DNA from: Ceratothoa steindachneri
Taxonomy: Eukaryota; Arthropoda; Malacostraca; Isopoda; Cymothoidae
Direction of reading: 5' to 3'
DNA: 64,000 nucleotides
Assembly: GCA_963969495.1 (NCBI GenBank)
Contig: OZ018330.1
Coordinates: forward strand, 48,755,206-48,819,205
Shown here: positions 54,226 through 63,520 of the stretch, piece after piece
Layout of the letters: every line of letters starts with the position of its first letter
Numbering within the stretch: position 1 is the first letter of the stretch
The notes under the pieces: generated by a model
The model's input: only the letters and a program-made list of their open reading frames with translations
Told to the model about the DNA's origin: nothing
Database searches by the model: none
Program-made: the position numbers and the translations under genes

Positions 54226-55932
54226 TCAGTTTCCCGCTTCAGACTTTCCATTCACACCTTGCGCTCTCAGTCTAATCCAACACTTTTCACCTGAATGTCC
54301 TTCCATCGCACAATAGCTACATACATTCCTCTGGTCATGACACATCCTTGCATAATGACCAGCCTTTCCACAATTACCACATGCATATTTCATACTTTCC
54401 CCACCAGTTGCTCCACCATTCAACCTCGGACAATCTTTCTTCAAATGGCCTATTTCTTTACACTCGAAGCACTCTTTCACACTTTCCTGGCAATCCTTTA
54501 TCATATGCCCTTTCTTACCACACTCAAAACATGCACCAGATGTCCACCTACATTCTGCCAACATATGACCTTTCCTTCCACACCGACGACATTCCACAAT
54601 CTTTCTCCCACCATTCGGTCTCTCATTTGCTGGGACATACCTCGGTTTCTCTCTCATATATCCGTTCCCACGCTTGAAATTCATCTGCCCCCTTCCATTC
54701 GACCACCCTCCATTTGCCCATCCATTCTGCCAGCCCAGGAAGTTTGACATCACTCCAGCTGGTGCAGCCTTCAGGGCATCCCTGTAGCTCACAAACTGCT
54801 GGGGTGGATGAAAGCTCCTGGGCTTCTTACCTCCAACATTCACACTGTACCATCCATCCTCTTCTAGATCGCTTTCATCATCAAATCGTCCATCTTCTAA
54901 CAGTTCCAACACATCCTCCCACATCAACCGTTCACCTGTCAGTCTCACTCTCTCCTTTCTCTTTCCACTCAGCCATTCACTCACCTTTCGCGGGATGGTG
55001 TCCAAAAACTTCCTCATCAGTGGTTTACATTCATTTACATCATCATCACCATACCTCGTTCTTGCCATACTCTCAAGCCTATGTGCATACATATTCACAC
55101 TTTCACTCTTCCCCATTCGAGCCTTCTCAAATTCATTCACCCTTTTATACTTCACACTCTCTTTCATTCGTTTCACCTGCCCAATCAATCTCTTCTTCAC
55201 TACATCGTACTTTGGCTCCCCCACACTTGTGATCACACGGAAAAACTCCAATAATTTTCCCTCCAAACATTCCCCCAAAACATTCATCCAGTATCCCTTA
55301 TTCTCCGGGTACTTGAGCTTACAATAACGCTCAAATTCCCCGAAGAATTCTTCCATACTTTTCCCACCATGTAACCTAAATCGATCTATCTTTGGCACTT
55401 CCCTTATCAAAATACCTTTTCCCACATTCACTTCACTCTCCGAAGAGCTACTCTCGGTCTCACTCATTCCAATCATACCATCACTCTCTCCTTCATCCGA
55501 GTACAATGAGTCCACACTCTTGCCTCTTACCTTCCTATCCTTCCCCTTTGCACCACTCTTCCTTCTCTTGCGTTCAACTCTCTTCCATTCTCCGTCCTTC
55601 CTACCACTCACCGTATCTTCTTTAGACTCAATCCTACTGCCATCCATTCCTTTTAGCGGAGTCCCTTCAGTAAGAGCATGGGTCAAGGTTGTAGGTCCTG
55701 GGGTTGATCCAGCCCCTGTCATCATGTTATACAGGTCCTGCATCCGTCGGTCCGTCTGATCCTGTCGGTCTCCCATTTCCTTCTTCATCCTATCAGTCTT
55801 TTCATTCATCCCTTTTATTTTATTCTCCATTCCCTCCATCATTCCCCGCAACATTTCACACTCCTCTTCTTTCTTTCTTAACTCCAGTCTCAATCGCACT
55901 ACTTCTTCATTCAATGTTTCCGCTACAGCCAT
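54226..55932 (-). CDS. Element E: gag with five zinc knuckles
   Basis: 568 codons from the first ATG at 55932 (MAVAETLNEEVV); the frame is open somewhat further up but without an ATG. Residues ~5-75 are heptad-like and charged (coiled coil expected), then a basic, Ser/Glu-rich stretch, then a capsid-like core (MEEFFGEFERYCKLKYPENK, VNEFEKARMGKSESVNMYAH). The C-terminus has five CX2CX4HX4C knuckles: CRRCGRKGHMLAEC, CFECGKKGHMIKDC, CFECKEIGHLKKDC, CGNCGKAGHYARMC, CSYCAMEGHSGEKC. Most Gypsy gags have one or two. Gag assembles particles and binds RNA. No disruption seen. Confidence 0.9.
   Translation of the reverse strand: MAVAETLNEEVVRLRLELRKKEEECEMLRGMMEGMENKIKGMNEKTDRMKKEMGDRQDQTDRRMQDLYNMMTGAGSTPGPTTLTHALTEGTPLKGMDGSRIESKEDTVSGRKDGEWKRVERKRRKSGAKGKDRKVRGKSVDSLYSDEGESDGMIGMSETESSSSESEVNVGKGILIREVPKIDRFRLHGGKSMEEFFGEFERYCKLKYPENKGYWMNVLGECLEGKLLEFFRVITSVGEPKYDVVKKRLIGQVKRMKESVKYKRVNEFEKARMGKSESVNMYAHRLESMARTRYGDDDVNECKPLMRKFLDTIPRKVSEWLSGKRKERVRLTGERLMWEDVLELLEDGRFDDESDLEEDGWYSVNVGGKKPRSFHPPQQFVSYRDALKAAPAGVMSNFLGWQNGWANGGWSNGRGQMNFKRGNGYMREKPRYVPANERPNGGRKIVECRRCGRKGHMLAECRWTSGACFECGKKGHMIKDCQESVKECFECKEIGHLKKDCPRLNGGATGGESMKYACGNCGKAGHYARMCHDQRNVCSYCAMEGHSGEKCWIRLRAQGVNGKSEAGN
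54229..54235 (-). promoter_or_regulatory. Programmed -1 frameshift site GGGAAAC at the gag stop
   Basis: On the minus strand the gag frame ends GCG GGA AAC TGA, so the heptamer G-GGA-AAC has the X-XXY-YYZ form in the correct phase, with the gag stop codon directly after it. Slipping back one base leads into CTG AAT GGT AAG, which is open all the way into the protease frame. GGGAAAC is a known efficient -1 slippery heptamer in retroviruses. Confidence 0.85.
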
Positions 55933-56048
55933 TGTTCCCAAGTTAGTAAAAAGATAGGAGGAGGGAAAAATCAATCAAACTACTTGTCACACAAATTGGG
56001 TATGGACTGCAATCCAATCCCGTCACACTCCCGGTTTCGAAGTCTCAC

Positions 56049-56066
56049 GTCCCTATTCGGGCGCCA
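56049..56066 (-). promoter_or_regulatory. Element E primer-binding site for tRNA-Lys
   Basis: The plus strand reads GTCCCTATTCGGGCGCCA, equal to the 3' end of animal tRNA-Lys (GTCCCTGTTCGGGCGCCA) at 17 of 18 positions, including the CCA end. On the element strand it starts TGGCGCCCGAA, two bases (TT) inside the 5' LTR edge. This is the standard position for minus-strand DNA priming. Confidence 0.9.
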
Positions 56067-56068
56067 AA

Positions 56069-56921
56069 TGTAGCGGGCCAAAAATATATATCTAATTCCA
56101 ATCGATCCAACCCGCTTCCTACACTGTCCGGACGTGAGAAATCGAGGGAGAATGAAACGGATTGTATATACAGTCCCTTTACTTACAAAACAATACAGTT
56201 ATATTTACAGCAATTTTGTATTTACAAGGGAAGTGTGCACACTTCAAAATGAGGCCAGATTTCCCAATCCAAATAAGATATCAAAAGAGAATTTTATAAC
56301 AGGCAAATACAACAAATTTACTTATATATCTACACAAAACATAAAAAAACACAACAACAACCGAACGAAAAGGGGCACGCGCTATCACTTGTGTGCTGGA
56401 GGTGGGTGGTAGTAAGCTAACATAAAAGGAGGCAGGCTTGTCAACCAATGCGGGTGTGGTAGTTCAGGTGTCTAGCGAGGTATGAAAGCCCTCCGTCTCA
56501 GGGCTGAGCGGAGCACTCGTCTAGAGAACCCTTCTTGCAGTCTGTCCAAGCTTCCACTCTCTCTAAATGTATATCCAAACAATCCTCAGCATCATCAATT
56601 CTCCAAATATTTAACTCTAAAAACTACTCTTTCAAAATATAATCTTTTGATAAAAGATTATTTTAAACAAAGTACAATTTTGATAAAAGATTATTTTAAG
56701 CAAAGTACAATTTTGATAAAAGATTATTTTAAACAAAGTACAATCTGAGAAAGAGAAAACAATTTTAATACATGAAATCAAATACATATATATACAAAGA
56801 GAAAATATAAAAAAACCTCATTCCCACTCACACACACATTCTTACAGAGGGAGGGAGAGGGTACTGAGAAAAGGGGTGGGAGAATGGCCCTTTTACACAC
56901 ACTCACATTCGCTCCACCACA
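56069..56921 (-). repeat. Element E right (5') LTR
   Basis: 853 bp, TGTAGCGGGCC... to ...CTCCACCACA on the plus strand. Same 33-bp triplication as the left LTR, near 56640-56745. It would carry the promoter in the element's orientation; I could not assign a TATA box with confidence. Confidence 0.95.
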
Positions 56922-56925
56922 ACAT

Positions 56926-57760
56926 AATCCATAAAATCCAGTAAGATTCATTAAACACGATCCACCTCTTCTAAACCCATGCTGAGCATCATTTATTAAC
57001 CTACCATACTCTAGATGATCAGAAATCCCCTTCTTGACTATCTTCTCAAGGATTTTACAAATGATAGAAGTTAAGCTTACTGACCTAAAGTTATTCGGGT
57101 CCTCTTTACTTCCCCTTTTAAAAATTGGCACTACCTTCGCTAATTTCTAATCATTAGATATTTCTCCAAACTCTAGTGATCTAGTATATAACTTCTCAAG
57201 ATCTACTGCAATACTATCTACACCTTCTTTGAGTAAATTAGAATGAATGTTGTCTGGGCCAGATGCCTTACTAGTATTTAACTCCAATATAAGCCCTTTA
57301 ATTATTTCCCTGTTCATATTAATGGTATTCAACACTACTTCCCTTGACCTAGAATTATCATCAATTAATCTATCTTGATTCTCTTGTGTAAATACTGAAT
57401 AAAAATGATCATTAAGAACCTCTACTATTTCCTCATCAGATTCTTTCAAAACTCCTTCATATCTAATAGTACCTATTTTATCACTGTTAGATTTGGTATT
57501 AAATTTTATAATAGCTAAAGAATTTTCTTGGATCTTTATTATTACTTTGAGTTAAATTAATTTCTCTTGTCCTTTTGTTCTTCTTAATCTTATTTAGCTC
57601 ATTTCTGGTCAACCTATAATGATTTAAATTCTCAAAAGTACTTTCTCTCTGTAATCTCTGGTATGCCCTTTTCTTCTCAGAAATTTTCCTAGCTATCTCA
57701 TGATTCCACCACAACGGCTTCCTACATTTCTTCCTAATAGCCTTCATTGGAATACACTGA
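56926..57760 (-). pseudogene. LINE-b copy 1, linker and 5' part of RT
   Basis: Minus strand: 57747-57499 is the endonuclease-RT linker (KPLWWNHEIARKISEKKRAY), 57449-57147 continues with VLNDHFYSVFTQENQD and ELNTSKASGPDNIHSNLLKE, 57131-56936 has PIFKRGSKEDPNNFRSVSLT and AQHGFRRGGSCLMNLTGFY. Stops or frame changes separate the three. At 56922 it is cut by element E and continues at 48043. 5'-truncated near 57760: no endonuclease. Confidence 0.8.
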
Positions 57761-58530
57761 TCCTGGACTATGTTTAGTATAGTTTTAAAAGTATCCCATA
57801 TCTCTATATAAATATATATACAAATAATCCTATCTTATGAATACTATCAATCCACATATATATAAACACTCAATTAGACTATTATATTTTAAAGAAAAAC
57901 AACTACCAATCCCAAAAAACAATTTTATGTAAAATCTAATAACAAAAAGTATTTGTGACTACAATACAAACAATAAATGAAGAAACAAAAAAAAGAAAAG
58001 GCCTCACGTGGTACCACAAAATCTTTGTAAAAAAAAAACTAGCGCCTCCAAGCTTGGTATAATTTGATCTGGTTGCGTCTTGAGGCTATTAAAGCCCTCT
58101 CTGTCCTGTCGGGACTCACAATAACTTCTTGACGTACAAGGTATATTCTATTTCAATATTGAAAATCTTACAATCTCAGCCACCCTTATTAAAAGATTAT
58201 TACAAGTCAAGTACAATCTAACAGAATATTTGACTGGTTCTTTGATTGTAATAGACTGATATATCAAAACTACGTCTTTATAAAAGTTAATTTAAGTAAA
58301 GTAAATCTTGTAAAATTTATCAGAGTGGCCTTTCGCAAATTAACAAATTGTAAATAGCCTATTATTCGCCAAAAGTTCACTTGAGAAAATATTTTAATTA
58401 CTATCAAAGATAAAGGCTTTAAGGCTTCTCTATCACTCTATGGATGCATAATTTGTTAATGAAGTTATTGTTTTTTATACAACAGTCACTTAGTTTTAAA
58501 TGCAAAATAAGCTCAAAAGATTATTTGCTA
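57761..58530. other. AT-rich, no gene seen; possible distant LTR
   Basis: Near 58190-58225 AAAAGATTATTACAAGTCAAGTACAATCT resembles the 33-bp unit of the element E LTR, and a CTATTAAAGCCCTC-type block near 58090 resembles GAAAGCCCTCCGTC of that LTR. This hints at a diverged relative, but no edges or second copy are visible. Confidence 0.35.
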
Positions 58531-58839
58531 TTATAATTTATATCCAATTTTATAACGCTGTGGGTATTCTTCTGAAATGCTGGTGAGGAAAGTGTGGAAT
58601 CTTTCTTTAATTCTCATTTTGGTAAAAGTGAATTTTTTTGCAGAAGATGGTAGTTGCGAGATAGGTGTCAATCTGGTTGGTTTTTCATCTGTATTTTGGA
58701 ATTGAATTTCTTGCATTCTGCCAGACCCGCTCAATATTTTGGGTGCTTGCTCTGCTATCTGGGTCAACAAAGTTTTTTCAATGGTTGATGGTTTGATATT
58801 TGTAGACCTAATTCCAAACCGGTGTAAGCTGTCTAACAA
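58531..58839 (-). other. Unrecognised reading frame, 102 codons
   Basis: Open minus-strand frame (no ATG at its head) rich in Ser, Thr, Lys and Ile, with SGSGRMQEIQFQNTDEKP. I recognise no domain. It lies on the left side of the mariner insertion, with the Merlin-like piece on the right side, both on the minus strand; whether the two belonged to one element is not clear. Confidence 0.3.
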
Positions 58840-58848
58840 TCAGAAATA

Positions 58849-60150
58849 CGTAGGTGAGTCAAAAAGTTCTCAGACAAATGCCAGATTATTGAAATGTTCG
58901 ATTTTGTACAAGTAAATACAGGGTCAAACACGACTTTCATGTTTTCTGAACAATTCCTACAAAATTTGTCATTCAATTTGTCGAGACTCTTTGTATTAGA
59001 TGTGCTTCAAAAAGGTTACTTTTTTGAACCCATAAAATGGCAAATTTTGAGATAAGAGCGAACATTAAATTCCTGACTAAACTTGATTGGAAGCCTGTTA
59101 AGATTATTGACGCTCTACAACAGGTTTATGGTGACTCTTCGCCATGTAGAGCGGTAGTTTACGACTGGATTAAGCGCTTCAAGAGGGGCAGAGAAGAAGT
59201 TGAAGATGATCCACGTGAAGGGAGACCCTCCACCTCCATTAACCCAGAAAATGTCGAGCTTGTGAGGAATCTAGTGGATAAAGATCGACGTATTACTATT
59301 GATGAAGTTGCCAATGCATGTGAAATCTCTCATGGCTCAGCATTTGGAATTCTAACTGAAAATCTTGGCCTGAGCAAGCTTTCAGCACGTTGGGTCCCAA
59401 AAGCGTTGCGAGAAGACCAGCTGAATCATAGGGCCAACCTTTCTTTGGCTATTTTGACCAAGATTGAAGCAAACGAGGATAGTTTTTTTGAGCGCCTCGT
59501 AACGGGAGATGAAACTTGGGTGTATCAGTTTGATCCTGAAAGTAAAAATCAATCAAAAGAGTGGCACCCAAGGGGGGCAGCAGGGCCTATCAAGTTCAAG
59601 ACAGAGAGGTCCGTTAAGAAGATAATGGCTACAGTTTTTTGGGATTCGGAGGGAATTATTTTAATAGACTTCTTAGAAGGACAAAAAACTGTTACGTCCA
59701 GCTATTACGAAGGAGTTTTAAGGAAGCTGAAAACTTCAATAGCCAAAAAACGACGAGGAAAGCTCCACAAGCAAATCTTGTTCCACCATGACAATGCCCC
59801 TGCACATTCGTCCAAAGCTGTGAGATCTCAGCTACGGGAATTTCGATGGGAAACTCTTGCTCATCCCCCTTATAGCCCTGATTTAGCACCCTCTGACTTT
59901 TTTCTGTTTCCAAATTTAAAGGGACACCTAAAAGGAACCCAGTTTCAATCATTAGATGAAGCAAAAAAGCAGGTCATTACTTGGTGCCAGAGACAACCCC
60001 GTGAATTCTACAAAGATGGTCTTTACCGTTGGATTCATAGATTAAGAAAGTGTATAGATGTTAATGGAGCTTATGTAGAAAAATGATTACAGTATTATTA
60101 CAAATAAAAATTTTATGCCATTTATCTGAGAACTTTTTGACTCCCCTACG
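58849..60150 (+). mobile_element. Mariner transposon with intact transposase
   Basis: 1302 bp. The two ends match as a 32-bp inverted repeat with two mismatches: CGTAGGTGAGTCAAAAAGTT at 58849 and CGTAGGGGAGTCAAAAAGTT from 60150 on the other strand. TA duplications at 58847-58848 and 60151-60152. One uninterrupted transposase frame inside. All parts needed for movement appear present. Confidence 0.95.
59037..60086 (+). CDS. Mariner transposase, 349 residues
   Basis: Starts at ATG 59037 (context TAAAATGG), ends 60086 before the right TIR. Residues ~1-115 hold two helix-turn-helix units (YDWIKRFKRGREEVEDDPRE, ITIDEVANACEISHGSAFGI) that bind the TIRs. Catalytic motifs: TGDETWVYQFDPESK, HHDNAPAHSS, PYSPDLAPSDFFLF; Asp to Asp spacing of the last pair is D-X34-D, so a DD34D mariner, with WVPKALREDQL as the linker (WVPH(E)L in most mariners). 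Length is typical (~345). It cuts the element out and inserts it at TA. No stop, frameshift or lost catalytic residue. Not the same family as the mariner at 33.6-35.0 kb. Confidence 0.95.
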   Translation: MANFEIRANIKFLTKLDWKPVKIIDALQQVYGDSSPCRAVVYDWIKRFKRGREEVEDDPREGRPSTSINPENVELVRNLVDKDRRITIDEVANACEISHGSAFGILTENLGLSKLSARWVPKALREDQLNHRANLSLAILTKIEANEDSFFERLVTGDETWVYQFDPESKNQSKEWHPRGAAGPIKFKTERSVKKIMATVFWDSEGIILIDFLEGQKTVTSSYYEGVLRKLKTSIAKKRRGKLHKQILFHHDNAPAHSSKAVRSQLREFRWETLAHPPYSPDLAPSDFFLFPNLKGHLKGTQFQSLDEAKKQVITWCQRQPREFYKDGLYRWIHRLRKCIDVNGAYVEK

Positions 60151-60189
60151 TAATTAGTGTTCCAGGCCCATTCCACTATTTAATCACTG

Positions 60190-60392
60190 ACACAAGTGTT
60201 TTTTTGGTTCAATTGGGAACCATGAACATAAAAATGTTTTTGGTCCCTCGTTTGAAGCCCCCGGAAACCCCACACTCCCTTTGTTGTATTTTCTTTTGCC
60301 AAACTTAGCCTCATCGACTTCCACAACTTTCCCCTTGCCACCAATCTTCTGCCTATTTTGTTCACAATACTGAATAGCGATGGAATCCTATG
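60190..60392 (-). pseudogene. Merlin-like (IS1016/ISXO2-type) transposase fragment
   Basis: The minus strand reads IGGKGKVVEVDEAKFGKRKY then NKGSVGFPGASNEGPKTFL, which matches the first catalytic block of Merlin/IS1016 transposases (GGxGxVVEIDESKFGKRKY). About 60 codons survive; the open frame ends at a stop near 60185. The remaining catalytic blocks are not found. Confidence 0.65.
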
Positions 60393-60540
60393 GATTGTTT
60401 AAATTGTATATTGTAGATGCATGATCCTATGAATGCATTTTGTGGGTGGGTTTTGACAGATGCGCATGACCTTTGATAGGCCTTTGTGGCTTTTGTTATC
60501 CGTGAAATTATGTTATGATGACCGCACTGCAGCCTGGCCA
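60393..60540 (+). repeat. CR1-like LINE 3' end, plus orientation
   Basis: GGGTGGGTTTTGACAGATGC, ACCTTTGATAGGCC and GTGGCTTTTGTTATCCGTGA match the reverse complement of 42029-42115. Confidence 0.6.
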
Positions 60541-61038
60541 GGTGTACTACAAAAGCAAGGGTGGATGTTGAGAGACTGTGTATGTAGTAGGATGTGCAAA
60601 AATATGTTTTGATTTTGCATATGTAGATTTTATGTAGATATAGATGATTCCCATGATGAGTGTATAATTTAGATGTTGCAGATTAACTCAATATAGAATG
60701 TTCATTCTTTCTTTGGTAATTTTGAATGAGGGAAGCATATATTTTACACTACTAAAGCCTGCAATACTTCTTTGTATCATTGTAATACTGTCCTAGGACT
60801 AAGATTTTGACAATGGAGAGGGTCAATCACCCTATATAAACTGACAAAAAGACAATATTTCAACTATCTATGATACCATCTTGAAATTCTTAAGTTATGC
60901 TCCTACAATTATTTTTAATATTAATATTAGTTTCTTTTTATTTTCTGAGCAAGAATGTAGAATGTTAGAGGTATAATTTTATGTTCAAAAGGAAATTTAA
61001 TAAACCAGAATAGACCCAGCCAGTGACACCATAGGCAG
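60541..61038. other. No gene assigned; probably LINE-derived
   Basis: AT-rich; stop-filled frames on the plus strand lead into the LINE C-terminal piece at 61039, so part of this is likely degraded LINE coding sequence. Confidence 0.35.
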
Positions 61039-61281
61039 TTGTTCCAGCATCTCCCTGCTAATGGTGTTTATAGTGTACAGCATAACAGCTTCTACTACAG
61101 TACAATCCATATTTGCAATGAGCTGCCCTCTGAGGTGACTGAGGCCAAGTCTATTGAGTCATTTAAAAACCATCTGGGCAACCACTTGAAAGAATCTGAA
61201 TTTAATTATGATCTGACTAAGCCACAACCACAGTTAGCCCTCAGTCAGCATACAGTACATCACCTAGTGAGTGCAGCATAG
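61039..61281 (+). pseudogene. LINE RT C-terminal end
   Basis: 80 codons reading GVYSVQHNSFYYSTIHICNE, LPSEVTEAKSIESFKNHLGN. The W/C-N-x-LPSEV and SxxSFKxxL pattern is the usual end of CR1/Jockey-type RT proteins. No RT core is readable upstream. Confidence 0.55.
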
Positions 61282-62460
61282 TTGTCGTCAACTGGACTGC
61301 AATATGTACTTAAGTATAAATGTGACAGGTGACTTTAGTTCACATTGTACAAAAAACATTCCCTTTCACTGCATTATTCAACTACATCCCCTTACTTTAT
61401 AGAAGAGTGCTGACAAGCATATGATGTTTTTATGATGCATCAGTGCTTGAAGAGCAGCCAATGAAATAGTTGAGTCAGTGCATTCAATCTCTTCTGTTAC
61501 TTAGTTAATGTATGCACCTTGTGATATTTACATAGTTCTTTTATGTGCTTATTTCTATGTTCTTTATTTCTGCATATAGTCAAAATATGTCTAGTAAATC
61601 CTTGCTGTAATGGAAAAGATTTTGCTAAGTGATTGATTGCATTTTTCTAATTTAAAAAATAAAATAATGAGCCCTAAATATCTTTCATCTTCTTTTATTA
61701 TTAAAAATGTATGAAAATGATGTAATACTAATTAAGTAAAATAAAAGGCTTATGTAACATGAAATTTATTTTTACTTGACTGTACTTATGACACACTGTC
61801 AAGAATATTACAAAATCTATATTCTGCAGTGAAAGGGTTAATGCAAATCTCTCCCCAAGCTAGAACTTTGGTGGACTGGTTTAGTTTTTCTTAGGAAGTG
61901 TAAAATGTACAACAATATAATTCAACTGATGACAAAACCACGCAGTCCTATCATAGGTCATCCAAGGCATCACCATCATGGCCTGTCAAAAACTAAATCA
62001 TGCAGTTACTGCTTAAAAAGGTATCACCATCATGGCTTTCCCAAAAAACTAAATCATGCAATAGTCGTATCAATAATATGAGGAGCTCAGAACCAGAGGG
62101 CCGTAACTAACAAAGTTGCCAATTCCGTGTTTATGTCATCTTATGGAGCAACCTCTCGTCTGTCTTCTGTGAAATTTTCTAGATAAAATTCACTCTTATT
62201 ACACAAATTCATAAAGGTTAAGTAAATTTGTGTATCCTGTCCAAACTTGCTATATCAACTTCTCATAATAAAGACCAAAGAGCCATAAGTGATTCCAGCA
62301 TTTAGCCAATGAATGCCAATTTCTCTAGATACTTACACATTTAAGCCAATTGGGAGGCCTTTGTTTGTTTACACATTTCTATTAGTTAACTTCATCTGAT
62401 TGAACTGCTAGCATTTAAATTTGTTTTTCTGCATTTTTGCCTATTAAATTGCTCAACTAC
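61282..62460. other. AT-rich, no gene seen; short duplication
   Basis: A ~60-bp unit containing ATCACCATCATGG and AACTAAATCATGCA is present twice near 61965 and 62023. 61927-61965 resembles the LINE 3' block GATGACAAAA...TATCATAGGTCATCC. Confidence 0.4.
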
Positions 62461-63520
62461 CCTTTTAATTATGAGTGATAGTGATGAAATAAGTTCAAAC
62501 CATTCTTGTAAACATGTTAAAGATACAAATAAGTGGAAAAATAGAGAGAAAAAGAAAGAGAGATAGTGAAACAGCTTATATTTGTAGATCTACACAAAAA
62601 ACTGTGCCTGAAAGACAATGGGAATGGCATGTGCTTGTCTTTTAAAGTGTTTTGAGAAGGTAGGACTTGAAAATGCTAAATTGATCTTTAAAATTTGAGG
62701 GAAATAGCAAATTACACTGCCCAAACCCCGTATCTTTATAATAAAATCAGTGTTTCCGATGTTAAAAGTGTTGTGAAAGACAGAAAAGCAGACATTCAAA
62801 ATCAGTCACTTATACTGTTATGGTAGACAGAATAGCAATTAAAGTATGCCTGAAAGCCTTTTTAAACATGCATAGAATATCAGAAAATAGGATTAGAAAT
62901 GCATCAAAGAATGGAACAAAATCTGTAACCAAGGTTAAAGATTTAATTAGAAATCATAACAAGAATCTCCCCACTTACACTTCCCATTACTCAAGGGCCA
63001 AGTCCCCAAACTGTGTTTACTTACCCCATGGTTTAAGCATAAAAGCTATTTACAGAGATTATTTAGCTTACTTGAAAAGTGAACAAAAGGAACACCTGAA
63101 AGGCTACAAATACATCTACACAATGATTTTTAAAAAGTTCAATATAGGTGTTGAGCCTCCTAGATCTGATACCTTTAATTTCTGCGATACCAAAGACATA
63201 GAATTAAAAACTCATGATGCAACAAATGATGCTGACAAAATAAGAGCTACATTGGAAAAAAAAATCCACATTGCTAGTTCTAAAGCAGCTTATGCAATTT
63301 AGAAAAGTGTATGAAAGTGATAATGACTCTTCACTTGCATCAATAGCAATCGATCTGCAACAAACTTTATCAACACCACATCTCAGTACTGGTCTGCAAT
63401 ATTATAAAAAAAAGCTGTAGACTTATAACTTCCGTATCCACAATTTAAAAACTAAAGCTGCCTATTTCTATGTCTGAAATAAAACCAAAGGAAAAAGAGG
63501 TTCCTTGGAAAGTTGAAGTT
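62461..63520 (+). pseudogene. Arthropod multicopy transposon-like protein, family unnamed (broken)
   Basis: Plus-strand pieces in order: ~62540-62700 (YICRSTQKTVPERQ; KCFEKVGLENAKLIF), 62820-63302 (one 160-codon frame: IKVCLKAFLNMHRISENRIR, TYTSHYSRAKSPNCVYLPHG, LSIKAIYRDYLAYLKSEQKE, FNIGVEPPRSDTFNFCD), then 63305-63510 (IAIDLQQTLSTPHLSTGLQY, TYNFRIHNLKTKAAY). This order (conserved SHYxRA, YLxxxLSIKxxY, PxxDxCxxC and FDLQQxLPTPxL blocks) is a repeated, uncharacterised protein seen in many arthropod genomes and probably of transposon origin. Stops and frame changes occur, and the dispersed repeat at ~63521 cuts it off. Confidence 0.5.

Larger units (their letters stand above)
48044..56921 (-). 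mobile_element. Element E: near-complete Gypsy LTR retrotransposon with unusual pol
   Basis: 8878 bp on the minus strand, flanked by ACAT on both sides (48040-48043 and 56922-56925), a 4-bp target duplication. LTRs of 836 and 853 bp (TG...CA) differ by about three substitutions and a few indels. In its own orientation: 5' LTR (56921-56069), primer site for tRNA-Lys, gag with five zinc knuckles, a -1 slippery site, retropepsin, an ATGA overlap, RT-RNase H, an OTU-like region, a second retropepsin-like region, HHCC-DDE integrase with GPY/F, a polypurine tract and the 3' LTR. No envelope-like frame. Pol has one nonsense change and two 1-nt frame changes. Inserted into LINE-b copy 1 in the same orientation. 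Confidence 0.95.

Noticed and set aside
49567..55946. Many long plus-strand open frames (up to ~300 codons) rich in Ser, His, Thr and Pro across 48.8-55.9 kb
   Set aside because: They lie exactly opposite the gag and pol frames of element E and their composition is what the antisense of Val/Glu/Lys/Met-rich coding gives. None has a domain; the minus strand explains the region.
48044..56921. Element E as an endogenous retrovirus because of its tRNA-Lys primer site and retroviral-type slippery heptamer
   Set aside because: RT, integrase and GPY/F are Gypsy-type, and no envelope-like frame with signal or membrane segments lies between integrase and the 3' LTR.
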